NCBI GenBank assembly: GCA_030067915.1
Contig: JASGCC010000277.1
Location: forward strand, 186,001 to 250,000
DNA length: 64,000 nt
Source of the DNA: Hydractinia echinata
Taxonomy: Eukaryota; Cnidaria; Hydrozoa; Anthoathecata; Hydractiniidae
Reading direction: 5' to 3'
The notes beneath the pieces were generated by a model. The model worked only from the letters and a program-made list of their open reading frames with translations. It did not search any database and was not told the origin of the DNA. Positions 53,169 through 64,000 of the stretch are shown one piece after another. The translations under genes were made by a program, and so were the position numbers. Position 1 is the stretch's first letter. Every line of letters starts with the position of its first letter.

Positions 53169-56100
53169 CAGTATGTCACCTCTCAGGGGCTCTAGTAGAT
53201 GGTGGAGAGAGAGAGATAGAACACTATTGGATACTCGAGAATAGCTATAGCTAGCTAGCTAGCTACAGTACACAGCCAACCAGCTACATATAGTTATACC
53301 AGCTGCACACTTTAGCTAGCTTATCCAGTTACATGAGTTTTATATATAGCTAAAACAAATTTAATTAGCTAAACTAGCTAGCTAGCTTCGTTACGTGCAG
53401 AAACCTTGTTCATCGAAAAACTAACCTAATAACAACAACCCTAGCTACAACCCTGGTCATAAATTTTGAGGAAAATGACAGAATATCAATTTTTTACCCC
53501 CTCTCCCCAACTTCAATGTTGTGGTTTGTATTTGGTTTATTTTTATTATCAAAGTTGGTCAGGGATACAACTCAACATTGAAATTGGGGGAGGGGGAGGG
53601 GGGATGGTAGGGTATGAATTTTTCAAAATTCCCATAATATTTTGGCCAGACTGAGAATTTTCCTATGTTGACATAGTCATAGTGTCCCACACAAAGTCGG
53701 GCCTTATACAAAATCGGGAGAAAATATTTGTCTTGCTGTAGCCGCCAGACTTTGAAAGTTTTTGCCCTATGTGGTGCATGTATGAAAAATTACAGTGCTA
53801 ATTGAAAAAAAGAAGAAATAAAGAAATTATTTATGATAAAATAAAGAGAAACTTTTTACCATAAGTATAAGAAAACCACTGTATTGCAAAAAATGCCTTT
53901 TGGTCAGCTTGCGCAATTAAACCAAATTAGGCCTAGTCAAAGAATGGTACGAAACCCATAGATATTGAAGTAGAAAATGAAGATCGAGATCCTTATTGTA
54001 TTGTATTGTATTGTTTCTGCTTTTAGTGTCGCAGCAAAGAGAACATGAAGATAGTACTGTATGTGCAACACTGATGATCTTGAACAACAATCTTGTGACT
54101 TGGCTTCTGTGAGTTCTGTGAAAGAAAATACATCAGTTGACGCGGAAGAAGATCATACCGGTAATAATTATAATCATTATTTCCACCTTGGAGGAAAGAA
54201 TACGGAAGGAGAAACAACTCTTTTAATTCTATTGAAACACTGCGTGAGGTTCTAGCAGGTGTCTGTATAGAAACTTAATTTGAAATTTTGGCGGTTGTGT
54301 GACTAAATTATTCGTGAATAACAATTCGCAACTATGATTGGTTATAAAAACAATTAGATAATTTGATGATGAATTTGATAATATTATCAAAACAAAAAGC
54401 CATATTGAAATCGGTAAAATAATTTGGTTCTTATGTTAACATAATTAGCGAAGAAGCACATGCTCGACACTTTTGTAAACAAAAAGAAAAAGTTTATATC
54501 TTGTTTTAAAACGACGTTCTGTTATAAGAAGTTATTTCTTGAGTTAGAATAAACATTAATTCAGCACACATTTTGTCGGCACTCGTCCGGCGCATATCTA
54601 TCTATATTGTTTTTCATGATCAAAGTGGTATACTCAAGCCTGTAAAAATAGGTTAATATCACGGTTAAACGCTTTTTTTCAAACGTATCGTTGAAGTTTT
54701 TAACAGCAATGTTTACCGACTTATATTAGGCACACTTTCCATACAAATTTCACGTGCCTGCAGCGTGTTACAGTCAGATTTCAATAGAAAAAAGTTAGCC
54801 CCTATTAAAGGAGAATATGGAATTTGATCATTTTTTTGCGAAAAAGACTCGGTCGAGCACCTCACGCACTGATTCTTTTGAAATTAAAAACAATAGAAAA
54901 TTCAATACATTTAAAGCGTACAGAAATGAAGTTGTTTCTCCTTCCGTATTCTTTCCTCCAAGTTTCCATGAAGAAAATTGCTCAAACTTGTTTGCCATAA
55001 GTTATTATAAAATGTTTACATTTCTCTTTTAAAAAATCATCGTTGAAAGCTTACTATGAAATGGACGAGTATTAAAAATCTCGAATGTAACTTTCTTGGT
55101 TCGTTGGTGACACTAAGGCCTCATTAATTGTTAGTGAAAGTGAAGAAGTATCGTTGAGTTTGCTCCCTAAATCAACTAAGAACATACGTGATTCAGTACG
55201 TGATGATCTTGTGCAACCAGATGTATTAAGGTCCTACATTAATGATGAATTCATCGAACGACTTAATCAATAACGACAAAGAAGAAACGTTCAAGCTGGA
55301 AGTGTGGCAATTGTAAGGCTTTCATAAAAACTACTTTGGGTGGTTGTTATTCCTGCCCAGAGTCAGTCGAAAATCGTCAATATTAAAATGCCCTACTTTG
55401 GGTGGTTTTTATTCCAGCTCAAAGTAAGTCAAAAGTAGTCATGTTTTTTATTTAAATCAAAAGTCGGGTACTTTGTGTATGCTCTATTTTGGGCATGCTT
55501 TTGCTGAAATAGCTGTAGATTAAGAGTTTAAATTTTGGTTAAATATGTGCTTATAAGAGCGAATTTTCAGTAAGTTTAAGTTCAGGCATAAAAATAGTAA
55601 AGCTTAAAGTAGTTTAATAAAGTTATTTTAAGACGCAAGAATGCAGTTTCAACTGATAAAAGAATCTGTTTTACTTTGCATAGTTTTGCCCTTCTTGGGT
55701 TATGATTTAAAAATGACCGACTTTGGGCAGCCGCAGTGGAACAATAGCATTGAAAATTTTAAGAGGAGGGTGCCGATAAGCCGCAAAGGGCGAGTTCGGG
55801 CGACTTTTCGAATTAAATTGGCGGTTGTCCTCCGAAACCGCGTGCACTTTCCCGAACTCGCCCGGAGCATTCCCGAAATGCAATTCCTTGTACCATGCGG
55901 ACGACAGTTTGAAGAAGGCGCTTGAAGAGAAAAGAGTTAATAAAGTTTATATATAAGTTATTTATCAAGTAAATCTTATCAAAAACAGTTGTTTTAAGAA
56001 CTTCGCTACAACATAGTAAGTTTATTTTAATTAAGATTTCGGATTACATCCGAGATCTTATTAAAACGGGCGGTCTTTTTCTTCTCCATCTTCTTCGACC

Positions 56101-56519
56101 GATTTTTTAACCGATTGCCGTTACGTCACGACTTTCAAAGTCCGAAACTGGCCCCGCGTCCTAGCTCTACGCCAGTTGTGTGCGTATCTTATAATTCGTA
56201 AAATTGGGAAAGAATGAAGACTGCGTTACGAATTTGATCACAAATATTGTTATAGACTGGTATTTTAATATTATTTAATGAGCTATGCTAGATGCTCCTT
56301 TAAATTTTCATTTCCAGTTATGTTTTTAACGAGGCGGATTTTGTTCGACTAAACTGAGCTCTAGGGGTTAAGGTACGAGTTTTTTTTTTAACCAAGATAT
56401 TTATTAACTAAATAATTTTATTTTTTGACAATATAACACTAAAGGACGTAGACGTTAAACGTGGAAAGATAACAAAACATTAGTTGACATTACATAAACT
56501 AAAATATCGATTTAACAGT
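53169..56519. other. Gene-less stretch with simple repeats
   Basis: TAGC microsatellites (53245-53390), a G-rich run at 53585-53605, (ATTGT)n at about 53997-54015 and a two-unit tandem repeat (CCTACTTTGGGTGG) at 55325-55450. Frames at 54817-55032 and 55641-55925 have no recognisable domain; a coding-looking stretch near 55130-55272 (LPKSTKNIRDSVRDDL) is too short to assign. Confidence 0.4.
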
Positions 56520-59390
56520 TCAATTTTCTCGGATAATTGCCAACTCATTTGTAATCAGCACGTCGTTGTCGCACATACTACGGATAGAATAACTTCTGGA
56601 ACCACGCAGACATACAATTGCCGAACGCACCAAACTAAACGAAATTTTGCGTCTCAGCCACGCTACAACTTCTCCCTTTGTTTCATCTCTTTTTTCCGCG
56701 ATCATGTCGGCTAGTCTGGATATAAAAACACTTGTTTCTCGACTCATACCCCCGTTGATGCTAAATATCAAAGGTGTAAACGTCCCTTGTTCGACATCTA
56801 TGATGCGTCTGTTATAAGATCTTTTTTTTCTCTTTTTCTTGAGAAGCAAATAATGATGACGCAAATAATGATTGTTTGGCGTCGATAACTTGGAGCAATG
56901 GGATTAAAAATCCTTACATCTAAAAATGCTCGTTGTCCTCTCTGCCAAAAACCTATTACACTTATATCTGCTCTTGCTTCAGCGTCTGTAACTGCTGAAC
57001 GGGGAAAATCAGTTGCTTCAGTGGTCAGGGCAATCAGGGGAGGTTCACATCGTATATCTCTGCATACCTCCTGCAATAAAGTAGCCATCAAATCACGTAG
57101 TTCGTTGTGACGAATATTCACAAAACCTCCAACATGACATGACAATGCATGCTCAATCGAATTTTGTTTGCCACATGCACAAATTAGTGGCAATCCTTTA
57201 ATACTCCATCCATAACGTAGAAAAACGCTGTAGAAAAATTCACGCTTATTCAGGAAAAATCCATGGTCTTTTAATGGTAGAGTTGTTAACCAGCTAGAAG
57301 CACCAGTCGACTTTGCAATTTCGTTTAATTTTGCTTCATCTTGGGATAATTGTGTCGTCACATCTTTTAGCTTGTTTAAATAGAATACATTCCTTTCCCT
57401 GGACACCTTTGACTTAACTTGCTTGCTCGTCAATGCAGTTGTTGTCATCATCAAGTTTTGATGCTTTATCTCTTTCGTAAGTTCGTTAGTGAGAAGTTTT
57501 GAAAATTCATATTCCATTTTCGAGATCTCAACAACATTTATCAAACCAAGGCCTCCCATTTTCACCGGAAGAGACAACAATAATCTCTCGTCATCGCTAC
57601 ATGCCCTTCCATCACATAAGGCTGGAATCAATATTGTGCGAATTACATCTTCTAATGGTTGCAACAACTCTGAAATACAAGGTATTGTTCGAATATAATA
57701 GTTAAATTTATGCCTGTATCCAGATATAAAGGCAGAATAAGCAGCTTGAGGTTGAACTTCTGCAATTGCTGATAAACTCAGCAGTTCGTGCACCCATGTA
57801 TTGACCAAGTCTTCTACGTAACGTTTCTTGTATTCAAGGGAATCAATTGAGGCGCCAAGATGTTTTCTTCCTTCAGATGTTATGTTGATGTTAAAGTTTT
57901 TGAATACTTCTCTAGCCAGCTCCTGCCTGACAGCTTTAATTATTAGCCATGATTTGGACGCTTCTGGATAGTAGCCAATTAATGGGCCCTTTTCGATAAT
58001 CATTTGCCACTAATTTTTAAGGCGTGCTAGCTCGCCTCCAGCACTGATATCATCAGCATAAGCTACATGTTTTACCTTGTGTACATCAACAGTTCTAGCA
58101 GGGGGCGAATACCAAGTGCATATATTGCCATCGCTGTAGGATCTCCCTGAGTGGTTCCCTCACAAGATAATATCTCCAGTCCACCAGTAACAAATAATCT
58201 CGCTTTAGTCTGATAGTAGTTGGTAACATAAATAGCTAGTTTCGGACAAATAATTTTCAGATTGTGCTATAAAACTCTTCTGTTCAAACTATTAAAAGCA
58301 TTGATGCGTCTACTAAAAGCACACCATCAGTTCCTTCATATTCAAATATATCCTTCATTGCCTGAAGCGCTGCTTCGCATCCGGAGTCTTGTCCAGCACA
58401 TAGTTGGAAGTTTCCAGCTGCATCGATAACGTCGCGTTTGACAAGAGACATTATGGATTTGCCAATAATTCGTCTTAATACCTCCCCAATAATAATGGGG
58501 CGCACACCAGGTGATTTGTCCAGGGGTATGAGGCGACAAGCAATATAGCATTCTAGAGAATTGCCTCTCTCACTAATTTTTTCTATACACAAGGTTCTAG
58601 TCATTTTAGCGATAGCATTGCATAGATCTGTAGAGTATGAACCAAATGATTTCGACACCAATATTCTTCTCCACCCATCAGCGTCCAGATTTGATGGTCC
58701 AGCACCACCTTTCGTTCTCAAGGCAGCTTTTCGTATTGCATCACCGGTTAATTCATTGAATGCAGCACTGTCAATCAATTCAACAGGTCCTTGAAGAAGA
58801 AATTCATCAAATCGTTCTTTCGCCGCAGGGTGTTTCATTTTCAAAATTCTTAGCATCATTAATTTGCAATATGTCCTGTTTTCCTTCACATGATAGTAGC
58901 TTCAATGCCGCGTTCACTTTTCCCGAAAACATCAAATCTCTAAAAGATTTTGCTAGAGATTCTGTCGATCTATGATTTCTGCCAGTGATTAGATTTTTTT
59001 GAAACGCTCTGGACTCTCTCACAAGTGTATCGAAATCACCATCCATCCATAATTGCAAACGAATATTTAAGCAATTAGAGTGTTCTTTCGATTTTGATGA
59101 CCTGCTGGGTTTCTGTAAAAAAAGGGAAGGCATGACCATCAGCGCTTTAATGGCAACACATTCCGTAATGCTCTGTAAAAAAAGGGAAGGCATGACCATC
59201 AGCGCTTTAATGCTAACACATTCCGTAATGCGCTATTGTTGGTCCATGAGTCGACAAGTCTCGTGCATTCAGCAATGAATCTCTTTCCAGCAGAGCCGCT
59301 CGGCAAATTAAACATATTCCGTCTCCATTTGACAACTTCATCGTACGCAGCATTTAGGATAACCGTCAAGTCATGGATCGTATGATGACC
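56520..59390 (-). pseudogene. Reverse-transcriptase protein of an unassigned retroelement family
   Basis: On the minus strand, from above 59380: KWRRNMFNLPSGSAGKRF, ALMVMPSLFLQKPSR, then (58889-58284) GGAGPSNLDADGWRRIL, PGVRPIIIGEVLRRIIGK, QLCAGQDSGCEAALQAM and LLVDAS (motif A). YADD lies in a broken frame near 58050. The 58003-56798 frame has PEASKSWLIIK, RKHLGASI, QPQAAYSAFISG, LPVKMGGLGL, GASSWLTTLPLKDHGF, CACGKQNSIEHALSC and the region ending RGSRS near 56570. These blocks form one protein family that I recall as frequent in cnidarian and fish genomes. No endonuclease or tyrosine recombinase was seen, so lineage is open. Several frame breaks. Confidence 0.8.
59112..59231 (-). repeat. 60-bp tandem duplication inside the RT gene
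   Basis: 59112-59171 and 59172-59231 differ at only a base or two. The duplication is exactly 20 codons and keeps the frame (ALMVMPSLFLQ occurs twice). It is a recent replication-slippage event. Confidence 0.93.
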
Positions 59391-60329
59391 CCAAATCTCT
59401 TATAATAATACGAAGACTGTGTCTGTCCGTAACAGGCAAAGTGGATGTGTTTATTTTCCTTTGAAGTTAGCCGAAACTGCATGTCTTTTTTGCAGAGAAA
59501 AGCCGCGAGTTTTGGTTTGTTTACCTTATAAACCACGTGATCAAAATAAAGCAATTTAATTTGCTAAACAAAGTCACGTGATCGAAATAAAGCAATTGAA
59601 TTTGTTGAAAATTCCAAGTTTCCACTGACAATCATAACAACAAGTGAAAAAAAAATTTTCAAGTTCAGGAAGGTGACTGAAGCAGGTTTAAAGAAAGTTT
59701 TTAGGAGAAATTAAAAAAATGAACAGCGAAGTTTAAAAGTTGTAGCGGGCGTGTATATAGAGAGCTAGGTAAAGAAGTTATTATTATATATATTTGTTTA
59801 ATATACGAGCAAAAACAGCATATATAGCTAGCTATTTTCATCTTTTTTGTCAAGATTAACAAACAACAACTTACAACAGAGATAAACACGACGACCTAGC
59901 TAGAGCATTAAATTCTTAAAAAGTAAGAAATTTTATTTATCTTTCCCGCTGATATTTTTTACATTTTGTCCTGTCACATGTTTTGTTTATATAACAAAAT
60001 TCTTGGATTTATGCTGCGCGTTTCTTTGATTGCATCGTTCCTTCAGCAAGAAAAACATTAGCTACCTATATTTAAGATCTGAGAAGGAGAAAAAGGAGGC
60101 CGGTTTGTGACTTCCATTATCAAAAGAACAATGTGATTTATTTTATAAGCAAAACGTTTGATAGTTGTTTGTTTTTGTAAATGTTTTTTTTTTTGAAGAA
60201 GTTTCAACTTTGCACTACTGTATCAGCTCATAGTTAGCTATGGCAAAGTTTAGTATGTAATGAAAGATTTTAAGTAAGTTATGTATATATATATATATAT
60301 CTAATTCTTATTTTTTTTTTTTAGAATTT
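59391..60329. other. Gene-less stretch upstream of the Helitron
   Basis: AT-rich with TAGC at 59823-59833, a near-duplicate CACGTGATC(A/G)AAATAAAGCAA at 59534-59554 and 59575-59596, and (TA)n at 60282-60300. A long T-tract ending in TTTTTTTTTTTTAG at 60310-60324 looks like a 3' splice site before the Helitron frame. Confidence 0.5.
60301..60324 (+). promoter_or_regulatory. Candidate 3' splice site before the Helitron coding region
   Basis: An uninterrupted run of 12-14 T followed by AG, then a frame open from 60330 on. Animal Helitron genes often have introns. The matching donor was not identified. Confidence 0.35.
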
Positions 60330-60854
60330 GTGGTTCCAATAGCTAGGTTTTGTATTTTTACTCTCATGTCTAACCCAGAGAGTAATAACAGTAACAACCC
60401 TGTACGTAGTTTTAGGCTTTTTAATAATGCAGGCAGGTTTGTATTACAACGCCCTGAAAATAATCAAAGGTTAGTAGGTCTCATTATGGGCCAGATACCA
60501 GATATTCATATTCCTCAACCAGATATGCCACATCAGATAAATGTCATACCACGTACATCAATTATTGATGATGTGTCTTTAGCTAGGCGTAGACTTGCAC
60601 AACGTGTCGCATCTCTGCGCCATGCTGACACAGTTAACCAAGTTAACAACAGACGTCACAGTGATGCTGTTAGGCAGGCAGCAAGCCGCAGTGCTGAATC
60701 TAATGAGCAGACTGCCAATAGACGTGCTCGAGATGCTGCAAGGCAAGTTAATGCTCGGCAAAGGCAAAATGTTGGTCAGGTTGCAAATAGAAGACGAGCA
60801 AATGCACAACGACATCTTGCTGTTCATGCTCGCAGAAATGCCCCATATTATAAT
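60330..60854 (+). pseudogene. Helitron Rep/helicase, N-terminal part
   Basis: Open from at least 60330; the likely first Met is at 60366 (MSNPESNNSNNPV). The end is an Arg/Ala/Gln-rich helical stretch with about 11-12-residue periodicity (RRLAQRVASLRHAD, NRRARDAARQVNARQRQ), a feature I recall from the head of animal Helitron proteins. The frame is cut at 60854 by the 9-bp-TSD element and continues in the same phase at 61816 if one TSD copy is kept. Confidence 0.8.
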
Positions 60855-61815
60855 GAGTCTAGGAAATGTTCGAGTTACAAAACCGGGAAGTTAGGAAGTT
60901 GCGAGTTGGGGAGTTAGGGAGTTACAAATTTCTACGGTAAACCGAGTTACATGTCCGACGAAAACTTGAGGTCAATATTTTACCGTAACAGCTATTCGCA
61001 AATACTCGGGCCTCCTGCGCCCTGTAGCAAACCGCGTGGAGCCAATAATTTACGAAAGATTATTATAGATAAAAAAACGTTATTTTTTTTCTGTAATTAT
61101 CACAATCAGGAGAGTTGGTATCATCATCCGATATGGTTATAAAAGTATTCTGTAGAAGTTATAGGATTTAAAAGTATTGTAATTAAAAGTTTTATATGCC
61201 TCAATTGAGTTAATAAAATTACGTACCTTTGAGGAGGGCGTTTGTGTTTCTTTCGTTAAATCAATGTTGAAGCAAAAGAGGAAAAACGTGGGAAATGCAA
61301 ATTGTTTTGTATTTCATTTTCCTACCCGAAATACAGTGGTGATAGAAATCTGTTCCTTATCTTTGTGCAATACCCCTTTATATGCACCAGTTTTTTTTGA
61401 AAAAAAAAGAACTATAAAATTAAAAAAGGTTTGGGACAGAAACCGCCCCTAAGTGGCTGTAGAAACTAGAAACCCGCAATAACCGCTGCTAGGTTGGGTG
61501 GAAAACAAAGAAATAGAATCTTAAAAGATCATTAGAAACGAAATGCGGACCCTTGTGAAAGTGGCCAGTGAGAAATGACGCCGCTGTCCCAATGAAAAAC
61601 AAAGAAATTTAATGATTGAAAAACCATTGAAATAAAAGCGAACCCCTGCGAAAGCGGTCAGTTAAAACCAATGCGCTTTTCGTTTTTGAGATATTTTTCC
61701 GGTGTTTCGGCGACGGAGAATTTTACAAAAATTAAAATGGTAGACTTAACTCCCCAACTCCCCTTCCGTAACTCCCCAACTTACTGAATTTGTAACTCCC
61801 CGATTACCGGTACTC
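60855..61815. mobile_element. 9-bp-TSD element, copy 3 (inverted, with extra internal insert)
   Basis: Termini GAGTCTAGGAAATG and CCGGTACTC, opposite in orientation to copies 1 and 2. TATTATAAT flanks at 60846-60854 and 61816-61824. About 440-480 extra bases (about 61009-61490) are absent in the other two copies, so this copy holds a further insert whose ends are unclear. Confidence 0.95.
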
Positions 61816-64000
61816 TATTATAATGTTGCACGTCAACATGTATTGCCTAATGTTTATTATTTAGGTGTTATGGACAAAAAATGTGAGTATTGTCAAGCTA
61901 TAAAGTTTGAAAATGAAGAGTGTTTTAAATGCTGTCATAAAGGCAAAGTCACACTCAATAATTTGTCTCCTTACCCTGAGCAGCTAAGGCAACTGTTAAC
62001 AAATACTGATACTGTTCAGGCAAGGAACTTTCAAACAAATTTACGTAAGTATAATAGTGCAGTTTCGTTTGCTTCATTTGGGGCAAATCTTCGTCCTCCC
62101 CCTGGCCGTGGACCACCATGCTTTCGAATCTGCGGTCAAATATGGCATCGCGTTGGGGATCTTCATCCTGCTGAAGGACATACTCCTGTTTTTAACCAAC
62201 TTTATATTTATGAAGCAGGTAGAGCACTCAATGAAAGAATGGCACGTCCTGAAAATAATGGTTGTAGAGAAGACGTGATGCAAACTGTTCAAGATGTAAT
62301 GAACATTGTTAGCCCTTTTGCTGCTGCATACAGGTATATGGCTGAAGTGGAAGCTGATGAAATAGCTCGGGCAGCAGCTGAAAACCGTGTCCCATCAGAA
62401 GTACGCATGTGCATGAGAGTTGGCAGTGATCGAAGGCGATACAACTTGCCACATCATAACGAAGTAGCCGCAATTTTGGTAGGCCAAGATGGAGCTCCTC
62501 CTGGAAACAGGGATATTATTACCTACCCACGTGGAGGCAATTTGCAAAATATTTCTACATTATCTGCAAATTTAGAGCCAATGGTTTATTTTTTTCCAAG
62601 GGGTGAACCAGGTTGGTATCATGGAATACCCCATGTTGCTGAACGTGCAACCCGTACTCGAAATATTACTACAATGTTGCAGTATTATACTTACCGTGTA
62701 GCTGTTCGGGAAAATTTTAGCCCAATTCATTATGGTAAGAAATTATTTCAACAGTATTGTGTCGATTCTTACGTTAAAGTTGAGGGTAACAACTTAAATT
62801 ACATTCGTGCGAATCAAACAAACCTGCGTGTTGACAGTTATGAAGGTTTAGCTGACCACTTGAATGCACAAGCTGAAGAGCGAGGCCTTCAACCAGGACG
62901 TATTGTTGTCCTTCCTTCAAGTTTTCAAGGAAGTCCACGTGCCATGGCTCAGAACTATCAAGATGCTATGGCTGTCATTGGTAAATTTGGAAAACCAGAT
63001 TTTTTTCTGACTTTTACCTGCAATCCAAAATGGTGTGAGGTTACGGAAAATTTGTTTGCAGGTCAACATGCACATGATCGGCCTGATTTAGTTTCTCGAG
63101 TATTTAAATTGAAACTAAATGAACTCCTAAAAGATGTTACTGAAAGGGGAGTTCTTGGTAAAACTGTATCACATGTTTATGTTATAGAATTTCAAAAGAG
63201 AGGTTTACCTCATTGTCATTTGTTACTTCATTTAGATCCCAATGATAAACTCAGGGATGCAGATGACATAGACAGTGTTATTTCAGCCGAAATTCCTAAT
63301 CAACAGGAACAACCTGAACTGTTTGAAATTGTTCGGTCATGTATGATTCATGGACCATGTGGCCATCTGAATCCTAATTCCAGGTGTATGGAGGATGGTG
63401 TTTGCACAAAAAGTTTTCCAAAGAAATTTTTAGCATCTACCGTTGCTGATGTTGATGGATATCCTTTGTATAGACGTCGTGATAATGGAATCCGTGTCAA
63501 CGTCAATAACATTGATGTTGATAATCGCTGGGTTGTTCCCTACAATCCATGGCTCTCCAAGAAATACAATGCACATATAAACTTGGAGGCTTGCATGTCT
63601 GTTAAATCTGTAAAATACCTCTATAAATATATCTATAAAGGTCATGACTGTGTTAACATTGAGATCAATGACCGTATTGATCACAATGAGGTAAAGACGT
63701 TTTTAGACGCTAGGTATGTCAGTGCACCAGAAGCAGTATGGCGTCTTTTTGAATTTAAAATGCATCAGCAATCTCATGTTGTCCATAGACTGCCAGTGCA
63801 CTTGCCTAATAACCATATTGTTTATTTTCAGCAAGGCCAGGCTGAAGAAGCTGTGAACAGAGCTGCAAATCAAGCTACAAAATTAACAGCTTGGTTTGTG
63901 CTGAATGGAGAGAATCACAATGCTCGCCAATATTTGTATCCAGACATTCCTCTTCATTTCGTTTTCAATAACGACAGGAAAGTTTGGACACCCAGGCAAA
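61816..64000 (+). CDS. Helitron Rep (HUH endonuclease) region, open to the window end
   Basis: I read this frame codon by codon and it has no stop from 61816 to 64000; the first Met is at 61870. A Cys-rich start (CEYCQAIKFENEECFKCC) leads to the Helitron-like N domain (VYFFPRGEPGWYHG, QYYTYRVAVRENF, RIVVLPSSFQGSPRAMAQNYQDAM). The HUH motif is GLPHCHLLLHL (His 448 and 450 counted from 61870), followed by CMIHGPCG and CTKSFPKKF. The catalytic tyrosines lie in KYLYKYIYKGHD (Tyr about 585-589). The helicase domain should lie beyond the window. Rolling-circle transposition starts with this nuclease. Only the copy 3 insertion interrupts it. Confidence 0.93.

Noticed and set aside
55641..55925. 94-codon frame with basic residues
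   Set aside because: No domain or conserved neighbour recognised; cannot be separated from a chance frame.

Overview
This 64 kb window looks like repeat-rich, AT-rich animal nuclear DNA, most likely from a marine invertebrate. A cnidarian-like source is my guess, from remembered similarity of the Polinton, LINE and RT proteins; it is not proven. I found no convincing host gene, rRNA or functional tRNA. Almost all recognisable sequence belongs to transposable elements, most of them decayed and inserted into one another. Because many insertion sites can be read exactly (terminal repeats plus target-site duplications, TSDs), the order of events can be reconstructed.

Left part (1-28.8 kb). After a 3' LINE fragment (1-557) and GC-rich repeat debris, a degenerate Polinton/Maverick fills about 1.8-28.8 kb. 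Recognisable genes are: protein-primed family B DNA polymerase (truncated); a BRO-N + VRR-NUC + zinc-finger gene; several small conserved Polinton proteins; an A32-type packaging ATPase; the double-jelly-roll major capsid protein; probable further capsid sequence; a capsid-region plus-strand gene; a coiled-coil/hydrophobic protein; a two-transmembrane protein; the retroviral-type integrase; and a VLTF3-like zinc-ribbon protein. Nearly every one carries frameshifts or stops. Four copies of a non-autonomous DNA transposon (AWWT target, 53-bp internal minisatellite), a LINE that itself carries a tRNA-derived SINE, and two hAT-like elements with 5-bp TSDs interrupt it. One of the four copies is a recombinant made by unequal crossing over. 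Polinton gene starts share TATA-like sequence directly abutting the ATG, and two of them share a separate upstream motif at the same spacing.

Middle part (28.8-46.4 kb). Mostly non-coding repeat remnants, then a Ty1/copia element on the minus strand (34374-41086, LTRs, 5-bp TSD). It is broken by a 3-bp-TSD element and by a 9-bp-TSD element. Next come a 1.7-kb element rich in AGCGTTAA-type repeats, a LINE relic, and a hAT element (44149-46373) with the C-terminal half of its transposase.

Right part (46.4-64 kb). A four-level nest: a 9-bp-TSD element contains a Harbinger-like element (TSD TAA), which contains a long-inverted-repeat element with an integrase-like N-terminal gene, which contains a deleted Ty3/gypsy element. 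A second SINE, split by a 3-bp-TSD MITE, follows. Then come a decayed reverse-transcriptase gene on the minus strand (56.5-59.4 kb) and a Helitron whose Rep reading frame is still open to the end of the window, although a third 9-bp-TSD element splits its N-terminus.
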